Assembly (NCBI RefSeq): GCF_000169095.1
Contig: NZ_AAVU01000018.1
Location: forward strand, 1-64,000
DNA length: 64,000 nucleotides
DNA from: Lyngbya sp. PCC 8106
GTDB taxonomy: Bacteria > Cyanobacteriota > Cyanobacteriia > Cyanobacteriales > Microcoleaceae
Direction: 5' to 3'
Shown: in pieces, positions 18,776 through 28,353 of the stretch
How the letters are laid out: each line of letters begins with the position of its first letter
Position numbering within the stretch: position 1 is the first letter of the stretch
Made by a program: the position numbers and the translations under genes
Notes under the pieces: model-generated
What the model was told of the DNA's origin: nothing
The model's database searches: none
Seen by the model: the letters and a program-made list of their open reading frames with translations, nothing else

Positions 18776-20371
18776 TCAATCTTCTAGTCTCTTTGTCACC
18801 CCATCAGTCACCAAAGTTGTATGAGAGTCATTTACAGAAGCTATATTAAGACAATCAACTGATTTAAACGTTGTCTGCTTGAGCAAATGCTGACCAAGAC
18901 GACGGGCGAGAGCTAAGATAGTAAAAGTAGGAGAATAGGAAGGCCCAGTTGGGAAGACGGCAGAACTAGCGACATAAAGATTATCCGTGCCAAACACCCG
19001 ACAATTAATATCAACCACCCCCTCTTCAGGACAGCTACCCATGCGCGTTGTTCCCATTTGGTGGGCGGCGTCGGTCATATTATCTATACAGGGCGGATCA
19101 TCCCCAAACTCAAATGTGCCAATACCAACATCAGTAAAACGTTGGGTCAATAATTCTAAGGTTTTCTTCATAGAACGATGATCATGCTCAGTAAAGCACC
19201 AGTCAACCTCTAATTTTCGTTCACCAAGGGCATCCAGTTCAGTACCGAGCTTAAGACGGCTATCTTTTTGGGGAAGTTGCTCCGTCACAAACTTGACTTG
19301 GTATGTAGCCACCACTCCGTTATTATCCTTGCAAATCGGCCGACGTTGAATGATTCGTTTGAGTCGGTCTGTTAGTTTTTCGTAGATTGGCTTAATGTAT
19401 AAGACGTGTTCGAGAAGCTGGTGTTCGCGCTGAGTATCATCATCTAAAGCAAAACAAATACAAAACCGAGGTTTGGGCGCATATTGCAACTCGTGGGCGT
19501 ATTGTCGAGTCAGATGACCCGGCAAGAGGGTGCCAGTATGATGTTTCGGGTGATCGGTGTAGAAACGACCAACCAGATCATGAGTATTACCGATACCCTC
19601 GGGAATTTGGCGGTTAGATGCCAATAACAGACGTGCTGCTTCCAACGCCCCAGTAGCAAGAACAATGACATTACCCTCAACCAAGATTTCTCGACCTTCG
19701 AGAGAGCGACAAACCACCGCAGTCACTCGCTGGCCTGAAGGATCGAGTTTTAACTCCGTTGCTGTCGCACCTTGAATCACTTGTAGATTAGGCGAACGAC
19801 GCATTTCTTCCCCAAAACGGATTGCTGTGCGGGTAGGGGTTTTCTCCCAATAAAAACTGCTCATTTTCAAGCCATAGGCTGCAATTTTAGCTCGAAGTTC
19901 CAAGATTTCAGGGCGTACCGCTTCGGCCTCTAAATCACCAAATCCATAATCTTTGGCAGCAGAACGATAATGTTCTAAAAGATCGGTAAAGTCTATCGGC
20001 CAATCACTGTTGGGTATCCAATCTCTTCCGTCGAAGTCAGAAGGCTGTAGATATTTCCATTTCCCCGTCCAGACGTTACTGGTTCCCCCAAACTGACGTA
20101 CCCGACTGACTCCCCGTAGCTCAGGAGGTAAGTATCGATGGTAATATGTATTCGGATTTAACTCGCGGTGGCGTTTCCCCAGAAATATCACATCGTTTAA
20201 GGCTTGAATCGCGGGATCAAAGCGATCGCGTCCACTTTCAACTAAGATTACATCCCGGCCATGACGGGCGAGATGGGTTGACACTTCAGCCCCCGCAATG
20301 CCGGAGCCAAGAACAATTACTTGACCTTTTAATGTCGTTTGTTCATCAAGTTCTAAAATGTCGAGAATCAT
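18776..20371 (-). CDS. GMC-family FAD-dependent oxidoreductase
   Basis: The ATG at 20369-20371 has AGGAG 5 bases upstream and is clearly better than extended starts; 531 residues. The FAD-binding fold begins at residue 17 (VIVLGSGIAGAEVS, then VILVESG). The C-terminal GMC domain has the conserved MTDAAHQMGTTRMG and ASSAVFPTGPSYSPT blocks; the His of AAH is in the place of the usual active-site region. Members oxidise alcohols or sugars. It ends the polysaccharide gene run, 73 bases after the preceding GT2 gene, so a role in sugar oxidation of a surface glycan is possible but inferred. Confidence 0.85.
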   Translation of the reverse strand: MILDILELDEQTTLKGQVIVLGSGIAGAEVSTHLARHGRDVILVESGRDRFDPAIQALNDVIFLGKRHRELNPNTYYHRYLPPELRGVSRVRQFGGTSNVWTGKWKYLQPSDFDGRDWIPNSDWPIDFTDLLEHYRSAAKDYGFGDLEAEAVRPEILELRAKIAAYGLKMSSFYWEKTPTRTAIRFGEEMRRSPNLQVIQGATATELKLDPSGQRVTAVVCRSLEGREILVEGNVIVLATGALEAARLLLASNRQIPEGIGNTHDLVGRFYTDHPKHHTGTLLPGHLTRQYAHELQYAPKPRFCICFALDDDTQREHQLLEHVLYIKPIYEKLTDRLKRIIQRRPICKDNNGVVATYQVKFVTEQLPQKDSRLKLGTELDALGERKLEVDWCFTEHDHRSMKKTLELLTQRFTDVGIGTFEFGDDPPCIDNMTDAAHQMGTTRMGSCPEEGVVDINCRVFGTDNLYVASSAVFPTGPSYSPTFTILALARRLGQHLLKQTTFKSVDCLNIASVNDSHTTLVTDGVTKRLED

Positions 20372-20444
20372 GTAAGCTCCTATGTCTTGTTTATGAAGAT
20401 AAAAGATAATCAAGAATAATTTTAAGCCGTTAAAAATAGCTTTT

Positions 20445-21323
20445 TTAGCTTCTTGATAGTTGAGAAAAAGCAGACCAAGCACTCAGAAAAAAGGTGTGAG
20501 CGGGATGAAGTTTAAAAGCCCAAAGGTAATGATTAAAAGCGGCTTTATTCTGTCCGATTTCAGAGGATGTTACTGCGTGTTTGTAGACAAACTCAGCAAA
20601 CATTTTAGGATGGTTCCTAAAGACATCCTGATGTTTTTGAATCAAACGATAAAAGCTTTCTTGTCGTAGCTGTTGATTGCCTGATACTCGATCAGTAGTA
20701 TGAGAGAGGAGATGATAAGTTACGCTCGGTAAACCTATCAGAGTACATTGGGGATTTAGTCGTAAAAAGAATTCAGAATGAACCCGAGAGCGAAAGGTTT
20801 CGTCCCATCCCCCAATTTTTAAAACCAGATCCCGTTCCACAACTAGGGTTTGTTTGGTGTGGAAAGAACGTCCTGGTTCTGGGGTTTCTAAAAAGAAATG
20901 GCTTCCTTTCTGACAAACGGTGGGGGGAATGCGTGTGGCAATCACTTTACCCGCCTCATCTACTTTTTGAAGTCCCGAAACGACCGCAACAGGAGGATTA
21001 GCGGTTGTTGTTTGCAATGTTGACAGAGAAACTTCTACCATGTGAGGCAGTAGATAATCATCGTCATCTAAGTAAGTCACCCAGCGTCCTAAAGCTGCCT
21101 TAGTTCCCACATTTCGCGCCCCCGCGCCGCCTATGTTCTTTTCTAAAAAAATGACTCGTAATCTTGGATCATCTGGGAGATCTGCACGTTCTTGTGAAGC
21201 ATCATCGACCACAATTACTTCTAAATCTGGGTAGGTTTGATTAAGCGCACTCTGAACCGCTCTCGGTAATAAATGAGGTCGATTATGTGTTGGAATAATA
21301 ATACTGATCCGGGGATTATTCAT
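20445..21323 (-). CDS. GT2 family glycosyltransferase
   Basis: The ATG at 21321-21323 has GGGAGG 7 bases upstream; 292 residues. The GT-A fold begins at once (RISIIIPTHNRPHLLPRAVQSALNQTYP) and the metal-binding acidic motif is TYLDDDDYL. There is no membrane helix, so it is probably cytosolic or peripheral. Its start overlaps the preceding small frame by ATGA, which suggests translational coupling. Donor and acceptor sugars cannot be told. Confidence 0.88.
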   Translation of the reverse strand: MNNPRISIIIPTHNRPHLLPRAVQSALNQTYPDLEVIVVDDASQERADLPDDPRLRVIFLEKNIGGAGARNVGTKAALGRWVTYLDDDDYLLPHMVEVSLSTLQTTTANPPVAVVSGLQKVDEAGKVIATRIPPTVCQKGSHFFLETPEPGRSFHTKQTLVVERDLVLKIGGWDETFRSRVHSEFFLRLNPQCTLIGLPSVTYHLLSHTTDRVSGNQQLRQESFYRLIQKHQDVFRNHPKMFAEFVYKHAVTSSEIGQNKAAFNHYLWAFKLHPAHTFFLSAWSAFSQLSRS

Positions 21324-21550
21324 GGCTTGACCTCCCACTTACGAGGTTGAAAAAAGAGACGGCGGCTCGTTGATTGCTCGGAGTCAACTTGAAAGTGGAA
21401 AGACTTGACCTGAACGAAGGAAAAGACGCCTTCTTTCAAAGAAAAATTGGCACTGTATACTCCCGAAAAAAGACAGCAGTAAAGCATTTTTAGGGAAAAT
21501 TCGTGATATCCAGGAGCCAGTTTTATCCTTTTTAAGCGCATAGTTATCAT
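21320..21550 (-). pseudogene. Short frame between sulfotransferase and GT2, possible remnant (76 aa)
   Basis: The frame starts ATG at 21548-21550, with no Shine-Dalgarno, 14 bases after the sulfotransferase stop. Its TGA overlaps the next gene's ATG as ATGA. The text APGYHEFSLKMLY...GVYSANFSLKEG...FHFQVDSE resembles the last beta-strands of a Wzt-type carbohydrate-binding domain of O-antigen ABC transporters. I infer a leftover of such a gene, but it could be a real small protein or only a translated leader. Low certainty. Confidence 0.35.
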
Positions 21551-21564
21551 GGATTTTTTATTTT

Positions 21565-22437
21565 CTAATTTTCAAAAGTATATCCTTCCAGAAACGGGAA
21601 CGAGCGCATTTTACTTTCAACCTCTTGCTTTAAATCTTCGCTCCATTCTATTTTAGATCTGCTTTTATGCGGCGACTCAAAAACGATGCTTGCACAAGCC
21701 TCTAAATAATCTAATGATGGCTCTACTCCCAACCAGAGACATAGGTCACGAAGTTGCCCTTTCGGATCTTCAATAAAATCTTCTTGACGAAGATCGTATA
21801 GATCTACTCGATCAACCATTGCTGTCACCTTCATAACCGATTCACAAACACTAAAATAGCGATCTATAGTTCCCCGAATATCCAACGAATTCTGCTTTGC
21901 TTTCCTCAGTGCCATCGTTGCGATGTTATCAAATGGATTACGGACAACATGAATAAATCGTACTGGTACTTTGACCACATCTCGCAGCTTTTTAAGTAAC
22001 TTTGGGTTGTCAGCGAGGGTACAAACCGTAAACTCACCATGCTTATCGCCAATCACCCGAATCTTTTCAAAAGAACCTTGCCATTGACCCGGTACATTGT
22101 AGGTGTATCCGCCCCCACGCATCCAAGAATGTCCTCTAACTTTAGTCATTTGAAATAGTAGATAATAGAGGGCATTTCGCCCAAAGCCATAATTGACATA
22201 CTTGACCGCACGCAGTTCGTGAGCCATGACAATATGGGGATGGGCATCAAGTAAAGCTGCTACTAAACTATGTCCGCTTCGGGAATAGCCAATAAATGTA
22301 CAGTAGGTTTCTACCTCTGCAAACTCGTCAGCAAATTGAGCGCTAGTTCCTAGAGTTGCCCCATGAGCCAGACTAAGTTGAAGCAACCAGGGAAGTTTTT
22401 TAAGCTTTTTATTTTTAAGCAGAAGTTCTAACAACAT
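21565..22437 (-). CDS. Sulfotransferase family protein
   Basis: The ATG at 22435-22437 has GGAG about 7 bases upstream and is better than the upstream ATG at 22473; 290 residues. The 5'-phosphosulfate-binding loop is present (FIGYSRSGHSLVAALLDAHP, about residues 48-67), as is the 3'-phosphate-binding region (VRFIHVVRNPFDNIATM, near 165). These mark a PAPS-dependent enzyme that transfers sulfate to a hydroxyl or amine. Surrounded by glycosyltransferases and a flippase, it most likely sulfates a glycan or lipid-linked sugar. Other products, such as sulfated lipids, are possible. Confidence 0.82.
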   Translation of the reverse strand: MLLELLLKNKKLKKLPWLLQLSLAHGATLGTSAQFADEFAEVETYCTFIGYSRSGHSLVAALLDAHPHIVMAHELRAVKYVNYGFGRNALYYLLFQMTKVRGHSWMRGGGYTYNVPGQWQGSFEKIRVIGDKHGEFTVCTLADNPKLLKKLRDVVKVPVRFIHVVRNPFDNIATMALRKAKQNSLDIRGTIDRYFSVCESVMKVTAMVDRVDLYDLRQEDFIEDPKGQLRDLCLWLGVEPSLDYLEACASIVFESPHKSRSKIEWSEDLKQEVESKMRSFPFLEGYTFEN

Positions 22438-22488
22438 TAATTTCTCCGTATTTGTGTTATAAATTATCTCCAATCTGTCCAGACGAAA

Positions 22489-23415
22489 TCAATGGCTTTC
22501 AACGGAAAGTGGAGAAGGATTAACTTTTGATTTGGAATTTATGCGTTCTCGGAAAAAGCCTAAAACATTGGCAACTTGCGAGACAAAAAACAGTGCAGAA
22601 AGGATTAATCGGGGTTGATGATGCTCGGGTTGGAAAAAGGGATAACTCAGCAACTTAAAGTAAAAAGATAAAGGTTCAACTTTAATTTCTCCGATTCCTC
22701 TTTTAGAACGTAATTGATGAAAGTGAAAAGCACCTCGACCATAGTTGAAATGTTGTCGCCAAAAGCTGCGTAATGTTAACTTGTGAGCATGATAAATTTG
22801 AGCATCGGGGACAGCAACCATTTGATAACCTTGATATAACCAGCGATCGCAAAATTCCCGATCTTCCCCGGCAGCGAGGGGAAATGTAGTGTCAAACCGT
22901 CCGACTTGATGAAAACCATCTCTAGAAAGCGCAAAGTTATTAGACGCAAAAAAGCTGGCTTGTTCGCGGTCAGTATTATAATATTCGTACAGATAATCTA
23001 TCAGTAATTGACTGGCGGTTGAATACAAATTTTCGGGCAAGGCGTTTAGTGTTTTACCTCCTAATAGGCTATCTGGAGTCAGAGTAAATTGAGTCTCTAA
23101 ACTGTTTAACCAATTGGGTTTGGGTTGACAGTCATCATCGGTAAAAACAATAAATTTTCCCCTGGCTTGAGCCGCCCCCGTATTACGTGCAGAAGCGGGG
23201 CCTGCATTCGGTTGGGTGATGAAAGTGATCTCAATTTGTTGACGAAAAGGAGTAACAATGGGTTCGAGAGAGACTTGACTACCATCATCAACTACGATGA
23301 CTTCAAAGCGATCGCGAGGATAGTCGAGATGAGTAATTGACTGAAGACAGTTCTGGAGTCTATCTGGGCGGTTATAGGTCGGAATTACGATGGAGAAAAA
23401 AGGCTGATTCATCAT
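22489..23415 (-). CDS. GT2 family glycosyltransferase
   Basis: 308 residues. FFSIVIPTYNRPDRLQNCLQSI opens a GT-A domain; the acidic motif is VFTDDDCQP (about 93), and AAGEDREFCDRWLYQGY is the typical ED acceptor-side motif. A weakly hydrophobic C-terminal stretch (LILSALFFVSQVANVLGFF) may anchor it to the membrane. Two adjacent ATG codons make the start uncertain by one residue. It sits 51 bases before the sulfotransferase start on the same strand, so the two are probably co-transcribed. Confidence 0.87.
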   Translation of the reverse strand: MMNQPFFSIVIPTYNRPDRLQNCLQSITHLDYPRDRFEVIVVDDGSQVSLEPIVTPFRQQIEITFITQPNAGPASARNTGAAQARGKFIVFTDDDCQPKPNWLNSLETQFTLTPDSLLGGKTLNALPENLYSTASQLLIDYLYEYYNTDREQASFFASNNFALSRDGFHQVGRFDTTFPLAAGEDREFCDRWLYQGYQMVAVPDAQIYHAHKLTLRSFWRQHFNYGRGAFHFHQLRSKRGIGEIKVEPLSFYFKLLSYPFFQPEHHQPRLILSALFFVSQVANVLGFFRERINSKSKVNPSPLSVESH

Positions 23416-23475
23416 TTTTATCTGACTATTTTAATATTATTTTACAACAAAATTAGTTACTTTTATCGGATCATT

Positions 23476-25095
23476 TTAGTTTTCTAGATTGGATTCTACC
23501 TCTTTAGCAGTATAGATATAGAACGATTTTTCAAACGGTTCTATCGTGGACTTAACAAAGCGATTTAGTTCAGTGATTTTAATGTCGGGAGGGAAAACAG
23601 AATCAGATTCCAGTTGATAAGTTAGAACCAATAAAGTTTCATTGGGGTTATCACGGATGAGTCCTTCAATCATTTTTATATCTTTCATCTTAGTTTGAAC
23701 AGTCCAAAAACTCCCAAATTCTCCTGTCTCTGGATAATAAATTTGTTGACCAAGATAGCCAGATATAACAGATGCTTGTCTGTCTCTTTGACCGACTATT
23801 GTTAACTCATCAAGATTGTTATCTTGAATATATTGGGCTGTTTCTCGACCAACGGAAAAAGGATAAAATAAATCTATACTATAGGCATGAATACCTGCGA
23901 GTAAATGAAAGGAAAGAATGACCGTTAAAAATTGATTTCTGAATCGACTTTCAGCTATTTGTTGAGAAGTTAAGTTGTGCTGTTTTATCAACTCTTTTTT
24001 GAGTATCCATAAGCAGGCAATTAATAAAATAAAGAGATGACCTCGGTGTCTCATAACCCCGTGAAAAATGAGGTAGCTAAAAGCCATAATACTAACCGTT
24101 CCAAACAGATAAAGGGTTAATATTAACCGTTTTGAAGCTAAAATTTTAATAGCAATGAGTAGAAGAATAAAAGAACCTAAAGCTGCAATAAACACCCCTA
24201 ATGATATACCCCCTACAGTCGGAAAAATGTTGCCGTGAATGAGGATATTAGTATTCCAAAAATTATTATTTAATTGGTATGGGATAGGAACATAACTTCT
24301 CCATATATCTGTAACTATTTTCCCTAAAATTGTCAATTCTTGCAATAAACTCTGACTAGATTGAATCTGTTCGCCAGAAGATTGCATGGGGCGAATGAGT
24401 TGTTCTTGTGAAATCAAAGGCCGAATAATTTGTAATAATGAAAGCCCCCAACCGGAAAATAAAATCAATAAACTTGTCAAAAATTTTTGCTTGTTAAATT
24501 TATTTGCTTTAATCTGAGAATAAAAATTGTCAATTAAAGTCAATGCAAATGCAAAACTAAGAATGAAAGCAAAAACATTGGCATTTGCCATTAATGCTAA
24601 TACTGTAGCAATTAATATAGGTTTGACCTTATTTTTTAAATAAATAATACAAAATAGGAAAATAAATAATATTCCTAAGTTGTAGTTTCTGCTGATAATT
24701 GTATATTCATAAAAAAAGTAATATCCAAAGCTGAGTAAAAATTTATGTAAAGGAGAAAAGGGAGAAAATTTGACGATTAAAGAAACAATGATAACCGATA
24801 CAGATAGATGAAAAATCTGCATAATTAAAGGATTGTGGGTAATTCGGCTTAACCCATATAGACAGAGATGCCATAAACCCGGATGTCCTTCATACTGCAT
24901 ATTGTGAAAAAGTTCTATCAGGGATGCACTATCTCTAGCCAGTAACCAAGCTTGAAATTCATCCCGCCACATTTCGTGGTGAAGAATACCCACCAAGCCG
25001 AAAAGAAGAAAAGCAATAATGATACTATTTTCGATTAAAGCTTGGTTTTTAGAGAAGCTGAAGTCTATTTTTATCGGTAAGTTTAATTGTGACAT
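23476..25095 (-). CDS. GT39-like polytopic membrane protein, copy 1
   Basis: 539 residues with about ten hydrophobic helices. The first luminal loop carries HHEMWRDEFQAWLLARDS and YEGHPGLWHL. The Asp-Glu pair early in the protein followed by GHPGLWH is typical of GT-C proteins related to the GT39/ArnT group, which use lipid-linked sugars. A soluble C-terminal domain of about 130 residues follows (SVGRETAQYIQDNN...). It is a tandem paralogue of the gene at 25156-26781; the first 225 codons of both are identical in DNA. The catalytic role is inferred. Confidence 0.72.
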   Translation of the reverse strand: MSQLNLPIKIDFSFSKNQALIENSIIIAFLLFGLVGILHHEMWRDEFQAWLLARDSASLIELFHNMQYEGHPGLWHLCLYGLSRITHNPLIMQIFHLSVSVIIVSLIVKFSPFSPLHKFLLSFGYYFFYEYTIISRNYNLGILFIFLFCIIYLKNKVKPILIATVLALMANANVFAFILSFAFALTLIDNFYSQIKANKFNKQKFLTSLLILFSGWGLSLLQIIRPLISQEQLIRPMQSSGEQIQSSQSLLQELTILGKIVTDIWRSYVPIPYQLNNNFWNTNILIHGNIFPTVGGISLGVFIAALGSFILLLIAIKILASKRLILTLYLFGTVSIMAFSYLIFHGVMRHRGHLFILLIACLWILKKELIKQHNLTSQQIAESRFRNQFLTVILSFHLLAGIHAYSIDLFYPFSVGRETAQYIQDNNLDELTIVGQRDRQASVISGYLGQQIYYPETGEFGSFWTVQTKMKDIKMIEGLIRDNPNETLLVLTYQLESDSVFPPDIKITELNRFVKSTIEPFEKSFYIYTAKEVESNLEN

Positions 25096-26781
25096 CGGTT
25101 TTAAGGTTTTGCGAGTTTTATTGATAGAGAAATTTTTACTTTTAAAATATATAATCTATTGATCTGAATTTTGGTTGTCTAGATTGGGTTCTATCTCTCT
25201 AGCTATATAGATGTAGAATGAGCTTTCGTAAGTTTCTATGGTGGGTTTTACAAAGTGTTTCAGTTCAGTAATATTAATATCCGGTGGGAAAACAGAATCG
25301 GATTTTAGTTTATAAGTTAAAACCAGTAAAGTGTCATTGGGGTGATCACGGATGAGTCCTGCAATCATTTTTATATCTTTCATCTTAGTTTGAACAGTCC
25401 AAAAACTCCCAAATTCTCCCCTCTCTGGATAATAAATTTGTTGACCAAGATAGCCAGATATAACGGCTGCTTGAGTGTCTTTTTGACCGACTATGATTAA
25501 ATGATCCAGATCATTTTCTTGTATATACTGAGCGGTTTCTCGACCCACAGAAAAAGGATATAATAAATCAACACTATAGGCATGAACACCTGCCAGTAAG
25601 TGAATCGAAAGAATGACAGTTATAAATTGATTTATAAATTGTTGTTTATAAGTAAATTTGTATTTATTTAATAACAGTTTTTTTAAGATCCAGAGACAGG
25701 CTATAAATAAAATAAAAAGATGACCTTGATGCCTCATTTCTCCTCTAAAAATCAAATAGTTAAAAGTTAAAATACTAGCTGTTCCTAGCAAATAAATTGT
25801 TAGTATTAGCCGATTTTGACATAAAAGTTTAATACTAATCAGTAGGATAGCCAAAGAAGCTAAGGCTGCAATCATTGTATTTAATGATATATCCGCTATA
25901 GTGGGAGTGTTCATGCTATTATCAATCAGAATGTTACTATTCCAAAATTCATTATTTAGGTGAAATGGAATAGGTACATAACTTCTCCAGATGTCTGTAA
26001 ATGTACTACCTGCAAGCTTAATTTCTTGGAAGAAACTTACACTAGATTGAATCGGTTTTGCAGAAGATTTTATAGGGCGAATAACTTGTTCTTGGGAAAT
26101 TGAGAGCCGAATAATTTGTAATAATGAAAGCCCCCAACCGGAAAATAAAATCAATAAACTTGTCAAAAATTTTTGCTTGTTAAATTTATTTGCTTTAATC
26201 TGAGAATAAAAATTGTCAATTAAAGTCAATGCAAATGCAAAACTAAGAATGAAAGCAAAAACATTGGCATTTGCCATTAATGCTAATACTGTAGCAATTA
26301 ATATAGGTTTGACCTTATTTTTTAAATAAATAATACAAAATAGGAAAATAAATAATATTCCTAAGTTGTAGTTTCTGCTGATAATTGTATATTCATAAAA
26401 AAAGTAATATCCAAAGCTGAGTAAAAATTTATGTAAAGGAGAAAAGGGAGAAAATTTGACGATTAAAGAAACAATGATAACCGATACAGATAGATGAAAA
26501 ATCTGCATAATTAAAGGATTGTGGGTAATTCGGCTTAACCCATATAGACAGAGATGCCATAAACCCGGATGTCCTTCATACTGCATATTGTGAAAAAGTT
26601 CTATCAGGGATGCACTATCTCTAGCCAGTAACCAAGCTTGAAATTCATCCCGCCACATTTCGTGGTGAAGAATACCCACCAAGCCGAAAAGAAGAAAAGC
26701 AATAATGATACTATTTTCGATTAAAGCTTGGTTTTTAGAGAAGCTGAAGTCTATTTTTATCGGTAAGTTTAATTGTGACAT
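24420..26781. repeat. Direct duplication: 676-base identical tracts at 24420-25095 and 26106-26781
   Basis: I compared the two tracts line by line and found no mismatch from the base before the shared CCGAATAATTTG up to the start codons. Identity stops abruptly at both ends: G versus A on one side, C versus A just beyond the ATG. The offset between copies is 1,686 bases without an indel. The remaining gene halves differ clearly, apart from a patch of about 100 bases near 23666-23769 and 25361-25464. This fits gene conversion between tandem paralogues. Confidence 0.93.
25156..26781 (-). CDS. GT39-like polytopic membrane protein, copy 2
   Basis: 541 residues, upstream paralogue of the gene at 23476-25095. 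The shared N-terminal 225 residues hold the first helices and the RDEFQAW / GHPGLWH loop; the remaining 315 residues are clearly diverged (for example SISQEQVIRPIKSSAK against LISQEQLIRPMQSSGE), yet align throughout. The diverged half would be expected to set acceptor choice, while the catalytic loop is kept identical. It lies 60 bases before copy 1 and 60 bases after the flippase. The function as a lipid-sugar-dependent glycosyltransferase is inferred from the GT39 resemblance. Confidence 0.72.
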   Translation of the reverse strand: MSQLNLPIKIDFSFSKNQALIENSIIIAFLLFGLVGILHHEMWRDEFQAWLLARDSASLIELFHNMQYEGHPGLWHLCLYGLSRITHNPLIMQIFHLSVSVIIVSLIVKFSPFSPLHKFLLSFGYYFFYEYTIISRNYNLGILFIFLFCIIYLKNKVKPILIATVLALMANANVFAFILSFAFALTLIDNFYSQIKANKFNKQKFLTSLLILFSGWGLSLLQIIRLSISQEQVIRPIKSSAKPIQSSVSFFQEIKLAGSTFTDIWRSYVPIPFHLNNEFWNSNILIDNSMNTPTIADISLNTMIAALASLAILLISIKLLCQNRLILTIYLLGTASILTFNYLIFRGEMRHQGHLFILFIACLWILKKLLLNKYKFTYKQQFINQFITVILSIHLLAGVHAYSVDLLYPFSVGRETAQYIQENDLDHLIIVGQKDTQAAVISGYLGQQIYYPERGEFGSFWTVQTKMKDIKMIAGLIRDHPNDTLLVLTYKLKSDSVFPPDINITELKHFVKPTIETYESSFYIYIAREIEPNLDNQNSDQ

Positions 26782-26841
26782 AATGTGAGCGTGTAGAATT
26801 TGATGCCCTATACTATTTATTATAACTAAGTTGACTTAATT

Positions 26842-28308
26842 TTAACTTTTTGAGAGCTTTTTAGAGGGAGATTTAATCATCTCTACTATCTTAAGTAAAT
26901 CTTCAAAGATCGGAGGATATAAAACTCTAACAGACAATCCATATATTACTATTCCTATTGCTGTACCAAGAATGATTAATATCTTTTCATCAACTAAATT
27001 AATCAGAAAATATTTAAAAGTTACAATTCCAAAAATCATAATTAATGAACAAATTGCTGGACTAATAAATTGTTTCAAATAGGTACGCACAGGAATATGA
27101 ATGAGCTTACTAATTGCCCACTGACTAACCGGAAAACCCAAGTAACTACTTATCACATAGGCGGCAGCGACTGCAACAATTCCCGATTTTACTGCTAGTA
27201 AACAAGCGATAAAGTTCAATATTGCATTAAGTAAACTCACTTTCAACTTCCAAGAAGGTTTACCCATAGCTATAAATACAGAACTATTAAAAAAAGAAAT
27301 AGCATTAATAATTCCAGCGAAAGCTAGAATTTGCATCACAGGAACTGAAGGTAGCCATTGTTCTCCAAATAGCACTAAGACTAATTCGGGAGTGAAAATG
27401 ATCATTCCTAAAAAGGTCGGAAAAGCAATTAAGCTCGTGAATAGAGTAACTTTATAGAATGCTTGTCGAAAGCGCTCAGGTTCGGTTTGTAGCCGAGAAA
27501 AAGTTGGCAATGCCACCTGTTTGGTTGTACTAATTAAAAGTTGATTCATCACTTCTAAAACCCGAAAAGCAATCATATAATATCCTAATGCCACTTCTCC
27601 TAAAAAGTAACCAATGAGTAAATTGTCCGTTCGCTTGTTAAAAAAACTTAGAAATTTTAAAGCTAGGATATTCGAGCCAAAGCTTAACAAACTTCGCAAA
27701 TGCTTGAAAGAAAATCTCAGTTTTGGTCGCCAGTCAATTGCACCCCAAATAATAAAAACTTCTACCGCTTCATATATAAATTGCTGACTGACCAGACTCC
27801 AAACTCCAAACCCAGATAAAGCCATGACAATTCCCACAATTCCACCGATGGTAATACCGATAATTGTCCGAACTGCCATGACTTTAAACGCAAATTCCCG
27901 GCTTAAAATTGCTTTATGAACATGACTTAGAGATTTAAAGAAAAACAAAAATGAGAAACATTGGATGATAGGTATTAGCTTTGGTTGATCAAAAATACCT
28001 GCAATAAATCCCGACAATAAAAAGCTAATAATTGTCAGTAGTAAGCCACTCACCACATGAGTCCAAAAAGCCGTGTCTAGTTCTTCCGGCTCAATTTCCT
28101 GACGTTGAATTAAGGCTTGGGAAAATCCTTGTTCTAGAAAGATTCGCATGAACGCCAAAAAAACATTCGCTAGACCAATTAAACCGAAGGCTTCTGGAGT
28201 TAGCAAGCGAGCTAGTATTAAAAATACAATTAGCGAACCTGCCTGACTTCCCCAATTTTGTATGACAGACCAAACAACACCTTGAATTGCCTTCTGTTTA
28301 ATGCTCAT
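26842..28308 (-). CDS. Wzx-type polysaccharide flippase (WzxC-like, MOP superfamily)
   Basis: 488 residues with about 12 to 14 membrane helices. The opening, KAIQGVVWSVIQNWGSQAGS, then VFLILARLLTPEAFGLIGLA and GFSQALIQRQ, is characteristic of the WzxC/TuaB branch of the polysaccharide transporter family. These proteins flip undecaprenyl-linked oligosaccharides across the inner membrane. The context of glycosyltransferases on both sides supports this. No obvious Wzy polymerase or Wza/Wzc export gene lies within the window, so the rest of the pathway must be elsewhere. Confidence 0.88.
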   Translation of the reverse strand: MSIKQKAIQGVVWSVIQNWGSQAGSLIVFLILARLLTPEAFGLIGLANVFLAFMRIFLEQGFSQALIQRQEIEPEELDTAFWTHVVSGLLLTIISFLLSGFIAGIFDQPKLIPIIQCFSFLFFFKSLSHVHKAILSREFAFKVMAVRTIIGITIGGIVGIVMALSGFGVWSLVSQQFIYEAVEVFIIWGAIDWRPKLRFSFKHLRSLLSFGSNILALKFLSFFNKRTDNLLIGYFLGEVALGYYMIAFRVLEVMNQLLISTTKQVALPTFSRLQTEPERFRQAFYKVTLFTSLIAFPTFLGMIIFTPELVLVLFGEQWLPSVPVMQILAFAGIINAISFFNSSVFIAMGKPSWKLKVSLLNAILNFIACLLAVKSGIVAVAAAYVISSYLGFPVSQWAISKLIHIPVRTYLKQFISPAICSLIMIFGIVTFKYFLINLVDEKILIILGTAIGIVIYGLSVRVLYPPIFEDLLKIVEMIKSPSKKLSKS

Positions 28309-28353
28309 ATTTAAGCTTTAGGATTTTCCCATCCCAAGAATACCTTAATTGGT

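Noticed and set aside
21560..22473. Longer start of the sulfotransferase at 22473
   Set aside because: The extra 12 residues lack a Shine-Dalgarno, while ATG 22437 has GGAG at good spacing.
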